Positions 6,402 to 13,921 are shown, numbered from the stretch's first letter. The stretch is 14,428 bases of DNA from Solobacterium sp. UBA636 (GCA_002299675.1 DBOW01000092.1:16902-31329); one strand, 5' to 3'. Translations and numbers: made by a program. Notes: generated by a model not told the origin, from the letters alone.

Positions 6402-6866
6402 CAGCTTTAAATATTCTCTGATAAGTTCCTTATCCAGAGCCTGTCTGTATATAAGTTTAAGGTCATCATATTCCCTGAAGACTATGGAATCCAGAATCTC
6501 ATCGAGATTAAGCCAGAGAAGAACATCACTGTTCTTCTTTTTTGTTTTATCAGCTGTATCACATAAATATAAAAAAGTATGCTGCACAAAATCCAGCAGC
6601 CTGCTGTTCAGGATTACTTTACCCAAAAGTCTTATATTATTAACTTTACAGCCAGTCAAATCTTTTAATAGCCTTCTAAGACGGAAAGAAAAGAAAACCT
6701 TGTCAGTTTCAATCAGTTTAGTACTGTCAGTATCTGAATCATAGATACAGGCATATAAATCATCACTGTTTCTTAAAAGAACAAGACTTCTATAGACAGT
6801 TCTGTTATATGAGAGTCCTTCTTTATTGAATATTACTTTATCAGTCAGTCTGGCCAGAGTTTTCAC
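6384..6866 (-). CDS. Hypothetical protein, possible catalytically dead Nudix fold
   Basis: 160 residues, not recognised with confidence. The pattern resembles a Nudix hydrolase: an N-terminal strand pair, a helix ending LLKDLTG, then NIRLLGKVI, a hydrophobic strand HTFLYL, and a C-terminal helix LNLDEILDSI. Placing the Nudix box (G-x5-E-x7-REUxEExGU) on it gives L51, V57, R65, L66, L67, D69, L70, G72. Almost all metal-binding glutamates are therefore gone, and Nudix hydrolysis is not expected. The start is GTG at 6866 with AAGGAG 8 nt upstream, inside the preceding gene; the two overlap by 26 bp, so they are surely co-expressed. Its end overlaps murE tail to tail by 18 bp. A role tied to the neighbouring hydrolase is plausible but unproven. 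Confidence 0.65.
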   Translation of the reverse strand: MKTLARLTDKVIFNKEGLSYNRTVYRSLVLLRNSDDLYACIYDSDTDSTKLIETDKVFFSFRLRRLLKDLTGCKVNNIRLLGKVILNSRLLDFVQHTFLYLCDTADKTKKKNSDVLLWLNLDEILDSIVFREYDDLKLIYRQALDKELIREYLKLLKIIR

Positions 6867-7917
6867 CTGAATAGCTCCTTGCGATAGTCTTAATCAGCGA
6901 GGAAAGAGAATCAACAATAACCCTTCTTTCTTCGGTACTTAAATTTTTGATGGATGATGTTATATAGCTTATATTGTCATAAATCCTGGAAAACAGACTC
7001 GTCTTATTTTCATCTGGCTGTTTAAGCAGTGTAAATATTGCCTCAACAAACTGTTCTCTTTTTTCTTTATCGGTGTTTCTTAACCATTCATGCAGGGCTT
7101 TTTCCAGAACTACAGAATCCTTTGTCAGTTCATCAGACAGTATATATTCTCTGCCCTTTATAAGCCAGGAATAAATGTCGTGCTGCATAAGGCCAATCTG
7201 TGTGCTTTTCACAATGGTATATTCATCTTCATGATCCATCAGAAGACCGATAATGGAACTCTGTGGAATATAGGTATGAAATCTGCCTTTAAGTTTATTG
7301 TACTTTTCAAAAGAAGAAAGAGAAAAACTGAATCCTGGACCATCGAAATTATATACATCTTTAATTCTTTTATAGGATGTTCCTGATTTAACCGCAGCAT
7401 ATACAGCCAGATTGCCGCCTTTAGAATGACCTCCAAGAATAAAGCTATAGAAAGACTTTGCGGCTATATTATCCAGATAATTGACAGCCTCTATCTGAGA
7501 AGGAACTTCGTCCATAAAGGCCATATTGAAGTCTTCTTTCCAGCCTGTAAGTGTATCATCAGTTCCCCGATAGGAAATAAAAGCTGTTTTACTGTTTATG
7601 AGTATGGTCATGGCTGCAAACTGTTTATCTATTCTTGAGTCAAAATCATCACTTATATCATAAATTAGAAGATTTTTGAATCTTCTGGACTGCCTGAGTC
7701 TTAAAATCAGTTCAATGTCCTGACTGGCCAGGGCTATTTCTTTATAATCATCTCTTGCAAGGTATGAATCAATGGCTTCAAAAAGCCTGATATTTTTTAC
7801 CGGTTTAAAACGAAGATAGGACAGTCTTGAAAGTATCAGGGCATCTATTTTATTTAATTTAACTTCATTAAAGCTTATATCACCAAGCCAGTCTAAATAG
7901 TCAAGTATATTGGTCAT
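6841..7917 (-). CDS. Mbeg1-like (DUF2974) alpha/beta hydrolase, putative lipase
   Basis: 358 residues. It shows the alpha/beta-hydrolase nucleophile elbow GGHSKGGN (Ser165) and the class 3 lipase-like block FISYRGTDDTLTGWKEDF (113-130), with YNFDGPGF (189-196) after the elbow. This combination matches the Mbeg1-like/DUF2974 family found across Firmicutes, thought to act on ester substrates. The start MTNILDYLDWLG is also typical. No signal peptide is visible, so it is probably cytoplasmic. The ATG at 7917 lacks a ribosome site; a TAAAAT box ends 6 nt before it, just after the pheT terminator. The C-terminal 120 residues are charged and helical with no recognised motif. True substrate is unknown. 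Confidence 0.82.
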   Translation of the reverse strand: MTNILDYLDWLGDISFNEVKLNKIDALILSRLSYLRFKPVKNIRLFEAIDSYLARDDYKEIALASQDIELILRLRQSRRFKNLLIYDISDDFDSRIDKQFAAMTILINSKTAFISYRGTDDTLTGWKEDFNMAFMDEVPSQIEAVNYLDNIAAKSFYSFILGGHSKGGNLAVYAAVKSGTSYKRIKDVYNFDGPGFSFSLSSFEKYNKLKGRFHTYIPQSSIIGLLMDHEDEYTIVKSTQIGLMQHDIYSWLIKGREYILSDELTKDSVVLEKALHEWLRNTDKEKREQFVEAIFTLLKQPDENKTSLFSRIYDNISYITSSIKNLSTEERRVIVDSLSSLIKTIARSYSGENSGQTD

Positions 7918-7923
7918 AATTTT

Positions 7924-7929
7924 ATTTTA
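7924..7929 (-). promoter_or_regulatory. Candidate -10 box giving a leaderless hydrolase mRNA
   Basis: TAAAAT on the minus strand, 6 nt before the ATG at 7917, with no Shine-Dalgarno sequence between. The -35 position falls within the pheT terminator hairpin and shows no TTGACA match. Confidence 0.4.
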
Positions 7930-7934
7930 CGCTT

Positions 7935-7963
7935 AAAAAAGGATAATGGCTATGCCATTATCC
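7935..7963 (-). terminator. Strong terminator of the pheST operon
   Basis: Perfect 10-bp stem GGATAATGGC / GCCATTATCC with a 3-nt ATA loop on the minus strand, followed by six T. The pheT stop codon (7958-7960) lies within the 5' arm of the stem. Confidence 0.93.
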
Positions 7964-10354
7964 TCTCAGGTTTGCGTTATAGGCTTTATTAAGTTCATTC
8001 ATAATCTTGTTATGAGGTTCATTAATATCATCTACTTTCAGGGTCTTTTCCTTTGATTCATAGACTATATTAAGTGAAACTGACTTATAGCCTTCTTCAA
8101 TATGTTCACCCTTATAGATATCAAAGATTTCTACCGACTTAACAAGCTTTCCTCCAGCTTTTTTAGCAGTCCTGATCAGATCATAAGCTTCTACTTCATC
8201 TTTTACGACAATAGAGATATCTCTTGAAATAGAAGGATATTTGTTTATTTCAGGCGCTTTTGTCCTGGCTGGCTTTGAATTGTTTATTTCATCCAGAATA
8301 ATTTCAGCCGCATAGACATCCTTAAGCTTAAACTTTGTGGCATAGGCAGGATGAAGCTTGCCGATAATACCGATTACTCTTCCATTCATCTTGACAAGTG
8401 CCGAAATACCGGGATGGAAATGAACTGTATCGATTTCATTCACCTCAACTGATACCCTGCCCATTTCAAAACCGAGTCTGTCAAAAAGTGAAACAATAAG
8501 ACCTTTAAGAGTATAGAAATCATTTTTTAAAGTAATATGCTTAACTTTAGACTCAAGCAGATTTCCATCCAGAATAACTCCCAGTCTTGACTCCTGATGG
8601 TCATTATAGTAAACATCAGAAATTTCAAAGATATTTACATTAGAGTTATAGTGGCCAAGATTGTAGCTTAATACTTCCAGCAGTGAATTCAATAGCGATG
8701 TTCTTACATATCTTCTGTCTTCCGATAAAGGTGAAAGAAGCTCTATGGCATCTCCATTGTTTAAAACAGAATCTTCAATATATTTCTTTGAAACAAGAGA
8801 GTAAGTGATTACTTCATTCAAGCCCTTGTTGATCAGGAAATTTTTTATTGTGCGGCGGTTAGACTGAGCGCAAGACAGCTTTCCGACAGTCTGAGGCATT
8901 AAAGGAAGTGATGATTTCAGATCATCGAAATCAGTAAGACGGCAGATTTCCTCATCGATATCTTCTCTGATAGATATATCAGTACGATATGATGGAATAT
9001 GACATACAAAGCTGTCACCATCAAATTCAGGTCTGAAATCCAGTGCTTCAAGCACTTCTTTTACTTCTTCCAGTTTATATTCTTTACCAATCAGGGCATT
9101 TAGATGACTTAGAGTTTCAGTTACGCTGACAGGAGTATAATTGTCACTTCCACATTCAACTGTTTCTTCAAAATCAGTGGCATCAGCCAGTTCAGTCAAT
9201 AATTGAACAGCTCTGTCCATCGCTTTTTTCTGAGAGAGTGGTTCTAGGCCTTTGGAATAGCGGGCAGCTGCCTCAGTCTGCAAACCAAGACGGTTGGCTG
9301 TACGTCTGATCTGAGCGTGATCAAATAATGCTGATTCTATTATGATAGCTGTAGTATCATCCTGAATCTTTGAGCCTTCACCACCCATAATTCCACCTAT
9401 ACCAATAGGTTCGTTATCGGAAGTAATCATAATATCACCTGGTTCAATATGATAAATATTTTCATCCAGAGCTTCATAATCACAGTTTAAGTTGTCTTTA
9501 ACTGTAATATTTTTATTAGGATTGCTTCTTAAATCATAGAAATGCATAGGCTGACCGGTTTCCAGCATTACATAGTTGGAAATATCAACCAGATTATTAA
9601 TACATTTAATGCCATTGGCTCTTAAATGTTCCTGCATCCATGCAGGTGAAGGTTTTATTGTAACGCTGTTACATACCTTTACCAGGAAATGCGGACAGTT
9701 TTCAGACTCTGAAGAAAGTCGGAAATTACTCTTTTCACCAATATCACTGGCTCCATCAAAATCAGGAAGATGACATGGCCTTCTTAAAATGGCCGCCATT
9801 TCCTTTGCCATATAGTGCACAGCCAGGCAATCAGGTCTGTTGGCATAGATTCCCAGATCTAAAACTGTATCATCATAGCCAAGTTTCTTAAGAATATCTG
9901 TATCACCTACATTGAATGAATCATCAAGCTCTTCAATTCCATCATGGGAACATGAATCATCTTTAAGCATATCCTTGTCAACACCAAGTTCCTGAAGCGA
10001 ACACAGCATGCCGTTTGAGGCCACACCTCTTATAACACCGGCTTTGATTTCTCCGCCAGGTAAAACAGCTCCTACCCTGGCAACAATTACTTTAATTCCT
10101 TCACGGCAGTTAGGTGCACCACAGACAATATCCAGTACTTCATTTCCAACATCTACTTTAGTAATATGCAGATGATCAGAATCTGGATGATTATGGCATT
10201 CAATTACTTTGCCTGCGACAAGATTCGTTCCAGAACCAATCTTGATTTTTTCTTCAATTTCAAAGCCGGCTTTAACGGCTCTTTCTTCTATTTCTTCAGT
10301 ACTTAAGTCAGAAATATCGACTAAAGAATTTAACCAGTTTAAACTTAATTTCAT
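7958..10354 (-). CDS. pheT: Phenylalanine-tRNA ligase beta subunit
   Basis: 798 residues, full length for bacterial PheT. With PheS it forms the cytoplasmic alpha2-beta2 enzyme that charges tRNA-Phe. Domains in order: N-terminal MKLSLNWLNSLVDI, the OB-fold tRNA-binding domain (about 40-150, with VCGAPNCREG), the B3/B4 editing domain (about 210-385, with NRPDCLAVHYMA just before and GIMGGEGSKI), B5 (about 405-480, ending YRTDISIREDIDEEICRL), the catalytic-like core, and the C-terminal FDX-ACB anticodon-binding domain (about 705-798, KYPSISRDISIVV). Nothing looks truncated. The ATG has AAGGAGG at good spacing, overlapping the last codons region of pheS with a 14-bp gap. It is controlled by the T-box upstream of pheS. 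Confidence 0.98.
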   Translation of the reverse strand: MKLSLNWLNSLVDISDLSTEEIEERAVKAGFEIEEKIKIGSGTNLVAGKVIECHNHPDSDHLHITKVDVGNEVLDIVCGAPNCREGIKVIVARVGAVLPGGEIKAGVIRGVASNGMLCSLQELGVDKDMLKDDSCSHDGIEELDDSFNVGDTDILKKLGYDDTVLDLGIYANRPDCLAVHYMAKEMAAILRRPCHLPDFDGASDIGEKSNFRLSSESENCPHFLVKVCNSVTIKPSPAWMQEHLRANGIKCINNLVDISNYVMLETGQPMHFYDLRSNPNKNITVKDNLNCDYEALDENIYHIEPGDIMITSDNEPIGIGGIMGGEGSKIQDDTTAIIIESALFDHAQIRRTANRLGLQTEAAARYSKGLEPLSQKKAMDRAVQLLTELADATDFEETVECGSDNYTPVSVTETLSHLNALIGKEYKLEEVKEVLEALDFRPEFDGDSFVCHIPSYRTDISIREDIDEEICRLTDFDDLKSSLPLMPQTVGKLSCAQSNRRTIKNFLINKGLNEVITYSLVSKKYIEDSVLNNGDAIELLSPLSEDRRYVRTSLLNSLLEVLSYNLGHYNSNVNIFEISDVYYNDHQESRLGVILDGNLLESKVKHITLKNDFYTLKGLIVSLFDRLGFEMGRVSVEVNEIDTVHFHPGISALVKMNGRVIGIIGKLHPAYATKFKLKDVYAAEIILDEINNSKPARTKAPEINKYPSISRDISIVVKDEVEAYDLIRTAKKAGGKLVKSVEIFDIYKGEHIEEGYKSVSLNIVYESKEKTLKVDDINEPHNKIMNELNKAYNANLRG

Positions 10355-10368
10355 CTTGTTTTTCCTCC

Positions 10369-11403
10369 TTAATTACTTCTCTTGAATCCCTTCAGGAATC
10401 TTAAATCATTGGTATAGAAATCACGAATATCATTTACACCATACTTGAGCATTGCCACTCTTTCAATACCTACGCCAAACGCAAAACCGGTATATTTCTT
10501 AGAGTCAATGCCGGCAGCCTCCAGAACATTAGGATGAACCATGCCAGAACCCAGTATTTCAATCCAGCCGGTATCTTTACAGATGCTGCAGCCCTTGCCA
10601 CCACACTTGTGACAGCTCATATCTACCTCAAAGCTTGGTTCAGTAAATGGGAAATATGATGGTCTGAATCTGATTTTCGCATCATTTTTAAATAATTCCT
10701 TAATCATCAGTTCCAGAGTTCCCTTTAAATCGGCTACTGTAATATTTTCACCAATTACCAGACCTTCGCACTGCATAAACTGATGAGAATGAGTTGCGTC
10801 ATCGTCATCTCGGCGATAAACCTTGCCCGGACAGATAACCTTGATAGGCAGCTTATTGCCCTGCGCTTCAAGTACTCGCATCTGAATGGCAGTAGTCTGG
10901 GATCTTAAAAGCCGGTTTACATCAACATAGAAAGTATCCTGCATATCTCTGGCTGGATGGCCTTCTGGCGTGTTGGCACGGGTGAAGTTGTATTCATCAT
11001 ATTCAACTTCTGGTCCTTCGGCAACTGTATAGCCCATTCCAATGAAGATATCTTCAATTTCTTCCCAGACATGAGTCAGAGGATGAAGATTGCCGATTTT
11101 TGGTGTATATTCATCCAGGGTTATATCAACTTTTTCACTCTTCAGGCGGGCATTTAAAAGCTCTTCCTCAATTGCCTTTTTCTTGTCATCAAGAGAATTT
11201 GATACAGCGCTTTTTAAATCATTAACCAGCTGACCAAACTTTGGCTTTTCTTCAGCTGACAGATTGCGCATTTCCTGCATCAGCGCCTGGATTTTGCCCT
11301 TCTTGGAAAGATATTCGATTCTTAATTCTTCAAGAACCTTGATATCATTACATTCATCAATGGCTTTAAGGGCTTCTTCTTTTACTTTTGTTAAGTCTAA
11401 CAT
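10369..11403 (-). CDS. pheS: Phenylalanine-tRNA ligase alpha subunit
   Basis: 344 residues from the chosen start. It is the catalytic subunit of the Phe-tRNA synthetase. An N-terminal coiled-coil arm (about 1-85) leads to the class II core: motif 1 around LHPLTHVWEEIEDIF, motif 2 KVYRRDDDDATHSHQF, and motif 3 FGVGIERVAMLKYGV. A Cys cluster C-x2-C-x4-C-x2-C (CHKCGGKGCSIC) before GWIEILGSGMVHP is common in Gram-positive PheS. The ATG at 11403 is preceded by AAAGGAG at 5 nt. An in-frame ATG at 11424 would add seven residues but lies upstream of that ribosome site, so it was rejected. It is the first gene of the pheST operon, under T-box control. Confidence 0.97.
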   Translation of the reverse strand: MLDLTKVKEEALKAIDECNDIKVLEELRIEYLSKKGKIQALMQEMRNLSAEEKPKFGQLVNDLKSAVSNSLDDKKKAIEEELLNARLKSEKVDITLDEYTPKIGNLHPLTHVWEEIEDIFIGMGYTVAEGPEVEYDEYNFTRANTPEGHPARDMQDTFYVDVNRLLRSQTTAIQMRVLEAQGNKLPIKVICPGKVYRRDDDDATHSHQFMQCEGLVIGENITVADLKGTLELMIKELFKNDAKIRFRPSYFPFTEPSFEVDMSCHKCGGKGCSICKDTGWIEILGSGMVHPNVLEAAGIDSKKYTGFAFGVGIERVAMLKYGVNDIRDFYTNDLRFLKGFKRSN

Positions 11404-11607
11404 GTTTACTCCTTTACCAAACAAAAAAGGTGGCCTAAGGGCGAATTAACGCGGTACCACCTTACTTTTTACTCATACTCTTAACGCGAGCTACGTGGCT
11501 GATTGGGCCAACTAAGAAGTGAATTCGCTTTAGCTTTAACGGAATCTTGCACCATCATTCCTCGCTTAAGATAAAGTCCTAAAGTTACTGGTCTTCTATC
11601 AAAGTAC
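11404..11607 (-). promoter_or_regulatory. T-box riboswitch (tRNA-Phe) of pheST
   Basis: The leader holds the T-box core AAGGTGGTACCGCG (11463-11450). The antiterminator is AAGG, bulge TGGTACC, GCG, loop TTAATT, CGC, CCTT. The competing terminator pairs AAGGTGG with CCACCTT. Stem I base pairs AGAAG with CTTCT, then CTTTAG with CTAAAG, enclosing an internal loop with the specifier TTC (11523-11521) followed by A. TTC reads Phe, agreeing with the genes. Uncharged tRNA-Phe should stabilise the antiterminator and allow pheST expression. Confidence 0.95.
11422..11463 (-). terminator. T-box conditional terminator
   Basis: AAGGTGG (11463-11457) pairs with CCACCTT (11433-11427), followed by a T run at 11428-11423. 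It excludes the antiterminator, which uses the same AAGG and the CCTT just before. Confidence 0.9.
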
Positions 11608-11613
11608 TAAAAT

Positions 11614-11622
11614 ATTGTAACA
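11614..11622 (-). promoter_or_regulatory. Extended -10 promoter of the T-box/pheST transcript
   Basis: TGTTACAAT on the minus strand: a TACAAT box with a TGn extension. The -35 region (about 11637-11642) lies in the last codons of buk and does not match TTGACA. The RNA would start near 11607. Confidence 0.6.
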
Positions 11623-11626
11623 TAAT

Positions 11627-12715
11627 TTATAAATCAAAACCCTCAAAAACAGCTTTTGATGTATATTTATGAACTTCTTCCTCACCGATGAAGGCTTTAT
11701 AAGCCTCTAGGGCCAGGGTTTCCTGTTCCCTGTCGCTTACAGTTTCTATAGGTGCAATATAGCCAATATAGCTTTTTAATTTATCAATCAGTTCCGTATA
11801 TCTTATATAGCCCCCAGTTATGACAATAGCCCTCACATCACCCTTTAAGACCGCAGCCATGGCGCCAGCTTCTTTGGCAATATTGTAGATCATTGAATCT
11901 ACTACAAGTCTGGCTTTGGGATTATTTTCTCTATAAAGTTCCATTACCTTATCACCATCACTGGTACCAAAGTACTGAACAAAACCTCCGCTTCTTGAAC
12001 ACATTGTCCTTATAGAATCACTGCCATGTTCATCAATATAATCAAGCAGGGCCTCTACCGGTACTGAACCGATTCTGGTGGGTGTAAAAGGACCATCACC
12101 ACCAGAACCCACATTGCAGTCAGTGAGCTTTCCTTTTTCATGAGCACCAATGGTAATGCCACCATCAATATGTATACAGATAAAGTTATTGTCGCTATAG
12201 ACAAGATTATGTTCCCTGCAGTAATACTTAAGAACCGCTTTCTGATTGAGTACATGTGCCTGGGCCCGGCGGTAAACTCCTTTAATTCCCGTCAGTCTTG
12301 CCAGATCGTTTAATTCATCAACATTGGTGGCATTCATGGTAAAAGCCCTTATACCATATTTTAGTTTAAGTTTATAGGCAATCATTACACCAAGCTTGGC
12401 AGCGTGTTGAGAACCACCTGTTCCATTTACAGTATCATTAAAAAGATTTTCATCTATTTCAATTACCCCGCTTCTTTGAGGACAGGCGCTTCCACCTCTG
12501 GCCGATATTAAATCAATTGATTCAATAGAAATGTTATGCTTATTAAGAATATCAATTACCACCTCTGTTCTAAAATCAAGCTGATCATTGACATGTTTAA
12601 ATTTCAGAAGAACAGGTGCATCATGAAAAACTGAATCAGTAAAAATCTCTGTTTCATTTTCATAGACGGATACTTTTGTTGAAGTAGATCCTGGGTTTAT
12701 TACTAATATTTTCAT
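11627..12715 (-). CDS. buk: Butyrate kinase family protein (divergent)
   Basis: 362 residues, the family length. It belongs to the acetate/butyrate kinase superfamily, which interconverts an acyl phosphate plus ADP with the acid plus ATP. The phosphate-binding INPGSTSTK (6-14), RGG (73-75), HVLNQKAV (154-161), HIDGGITIGAH (182-192), GDGPFTPTR (206-214) and ITGG blocks are all present. Several normally constant positions differ: the usual VDPVVVDE reads MNATNVDE (127-134), giving Asn128 where Asp is expected, and RGGLL.PI reads RGGSACPQ. No ptb or branched-chain genes are adjacent, so it may act on another acid or be impaired. No ribosome site precedes the ATG; TACAAT lies 7 nt upstream. It ends about 20 bp before the predicted pheST start, with no terminator between. 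Confidence 0.85.
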   Translation of the reverse strand: MKILVINPGSTSTKVSVYENETEIFTDSVFHDAPVLLKFKHVNDQLDFRTEVVIDILNKHNISIESIDLISARGGSACPQRSGVIEIDENLFNDTVNGTGGSQHAAKLGVMIAYKLKLKYGIRAFTMNATNVDELNDLARLTGIKGVYRRAQAHVLNQKAVLKYYCREHNLVYSDNNFICIHIDGGITIGAHEKGKLTDCNVGSGGDGPFTPTRIGSVPVEALLDYIDEHGSDSIRTMCSRSGGFVQYFGTSDGDKVMELYRENNPKARLVVDSMIYNIAKEAGAMAAVLKGDVRAIVITGGYIRYTELIDKLKSYIGYIAPIETVSDREQETLALEAYKAFIGEEEVHKYTSKAVFEGFDL

Positions 12716-12722
12716 AGTTATT

Positions 12723-12728
12723 ATTGTA
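12723..12728 (-). promoter_or_regulatory. Candidate -10 box giving a leaderless buk mRNA
   Basis: TACAAT on the minus strand, 7 nt before the buk ATG at 12715, with no Shine-Dalgarno sequence. The expected -35 region is occupied by the rplA terminator. Confidence 0.4.
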
Positions 12729-12732
12729 CATT

Positions 12733-12758
12733 AAAAAAGACCACCGAAGTGATCTTTT
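12733..12758 (-). terminator. Terminator of rplKA with UUCG loop
   Basis: On the minus strand AAAAGATCAC and GTGGTCTTTT form a 10-bp stem (one G-U pair) closed by a C(UUCG)G tetraloop, followed by T residues. It is 6 bp past the rplA stop. Confidence 0.92.
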
Positions 12759-12764
12759 AAGGAA

Positions 12765-13448
12765 TTAGCCTTCTAACTCAACCCTGATACCAGGACCCAT
12801 GTTTGAAGATAATACTACGTTTAATACATAGTTACCTTTAACTGAAGCAGGTCTGGCCTTCATGATTACGTTATATAAAGTCTTAAAGTTTTCGTAAAGC
12901 TTTTCAGTATCGAATGAGCACTTGCCAATCATAACATTGATATTTGCTTCCTTATCAACACGGTACTCTACTTTACCCTTCTTGATTTCATCAACTGCGT
13001 TGGCAACATTCATAGTTACTGTACCAGTCTTAGGGTTTGGCATTAAGCCCTTAGGACCTAAAAGCTTACCTAACTTACCAAGTTCACCCATCATATCTGG
13101 AGTAGCTACGATAACGTCGAAATCGAACCAGCCACCCTTGATCTTATCAAGGATTTCCTTATCGCCTACATAGTCAGCACCAGCTGCCTTAGCTTCTTCC
13201 ATCTTGGCACCACGGGTTACAACCAGAACCTTTCTGGTCTTGCCTGTACCGTTTGGAAGTACTACTGCACCTCTGATCTGCTGATCAGCCTGACGAGGGT
13301 CAACATTTAAATGGAAAGAAACTCTAACCTGGGCATCATATTTAACATATGAAGTCTTCTTAACCAGCTCTAAAGCTTCCATTACTGAGTATCTCTGTGT
13401 CTTATCGAACAGAGTTAAAGCATTCTTATAACCTTTTGCTCTTTTCAT
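12765..13448 (-). CDS. rplA: 50S ribosomal protein L1
   Basis: 227 residues, the usual bacterial length. It builds the L1 stalk of the large subunit that moves deacylated tRNA out of the E site; in many bacteria it also represses its own rplKA mRNA. Conserved parts are MKRAKGYK at the start, the RNA-binding VRVSFHLNVDPRQADQQIRG strand, the central domain LVVTRG and GADYVG, the family hallmark GPKGLMPNPKTGTV, and the closing ARPASVKGNYV. An upstream in-frame ATG (13493) would add 15 residues, but they lie inside rplK; GGAGG is placed for the ATG at 13448, so that start is chosen. It begins one base after the rplK stop and is followed by a strong terminator. Confidence 0.98.
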   Translation of the reverse strand: MKRAKGYKNALTLFDKTQRYSVMEALELVKKTSYVKYDAQVRVSFHLNVDPRQADQQIRGAVVLPNGTGKTRKVLVVTRGAKMEEAKAAGADYVGDKEILDKIKGGWFDFDVIVATPDMMGELGKLGKLLGPKGLMPNPKTGTVTMNVANAVDEIKKGKVEYRVDKEANINVMIGKCSFDTEKLYENFKTLYNVIMKARPASVKGNYVLNVVLSSNMGPGIRVELEG

Positions 13449-13449
13449 A

Positions 13450-13863
13450 TTAGTCCTCCACAGTGATGCCCATATTTCTTGCAGTACCTTCAATGATTCT
13501 CATTGCAGCTTCTACATCGTTCGCATTAAGATCTGGCATCTTATATTCAGCGATTTCCTTTAACTGAGCCTTAGTAATCTTGCCAGCCTTAACAGCCTTT
13601 GGAGATCCTGAAGCCTTGGAAATACCAGCAGCCTTCTTTAACAGATTGGCAGCAGGTGTAGTCTTTAATACGAAGTTAAATGACTTATCCTCGTATGCAG
13701 TGATGATTACCGGAACGATGTCACCCTTTCTGTCCTTAGTTGCATCATTGAACTGAGTACAGAACTGAGGCATGTTGATACCGGCAGATGCAAGTGCTGG
13801 ACCTGGTTTAGCACCGCCAGCAGGGAATTGTAATTTACAAACTTTTACAACTTTCTTTGCCAT
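13450..13863 (-). CDS. rplK: 50S ribosomal protein L11 (short loop variant)
   Basis: 137 residues against about 141 in E. coli. It binds the 23S GTPase-associated centre and is the thiopeptide antibiotic site together with that RNA. The N-terminal domain has KLQFPAGGAKPGPALASAGINM; compared with the common PAGxANPxPPVGPALGQAGVNI it lacks four residues (the xPPV part) of the proline-rich loop. The C-terminal RNA-binding domain KTTPAANLLKKAAG and the end ARNMGI are normal. The ATG has AAGGAGG at ideal distance. It is the first gene of the rplK-rplA operon, with a promoter at 13922-13951. The short loop looks like a clade trait shared with Mollicutes-type L11, as far as memory serves, not a broken gene. 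Confidence 0.97.
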   Translation of the reverse strand: MAKKVVKVCKLQFPAGGAKPGPALASAGINMPQFCTQFNDATKDRKGDIVPVIITAYEDKSFNFVLKTTPAANLLKKAAGISKASGSPKAVKAGKITKAQLKEIAEYKMPDLNANDVEAAMRIIEGTARNMGITVED

Positions 13864-13882
13864 ATTTTTTCCTCCTTATGGT

Positions 13883-13913
13883 GTGGTTTAACGGAGCGTT
13901 GTTCTCCTCCCAC
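13883..13913 (-). promoter_or_regulatory. Possible L1 operator hairpin in the rplK leader
   Basis: Near the 5' end of the predicted leader, GUGG (13913-13910) pairs with CCAC (13886-13883). Inside an asymmetric loop (2 nt against 6 nt), GGAG (13907-13904) pairs with CUCC (13896-13893). Two short helices around an asymmetric loop is the layout of known L1 binding sites; the specific bases were not checked against a consensus. Confidence 0.3.
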
Positions 13914-13921
13914 GTTTGATA

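Noticed and set aside
6484..6744. Plus-strand frames opposite the Nudix-like and hydrolase genes (also 7090-7386, 7426-7638)
   Set aside because: Serine/lysine-rich, low-complexity shadows without start signals; the minus-strand genes have ribosome sites or family motifs.
11404..11424. Upstream ATG for pheS adding seven residues
   Set aside because: The AAAGGAG site lies between it and the ATG at 11403, and the extension overlaps the end of the T-box.
13449..13493. Upstream ATG for rplA adding 15 residues
   Set aside because: It lies inside rplK out of frame; GGAGG and the conserved MKRAKGYK support the ATG at 13448.
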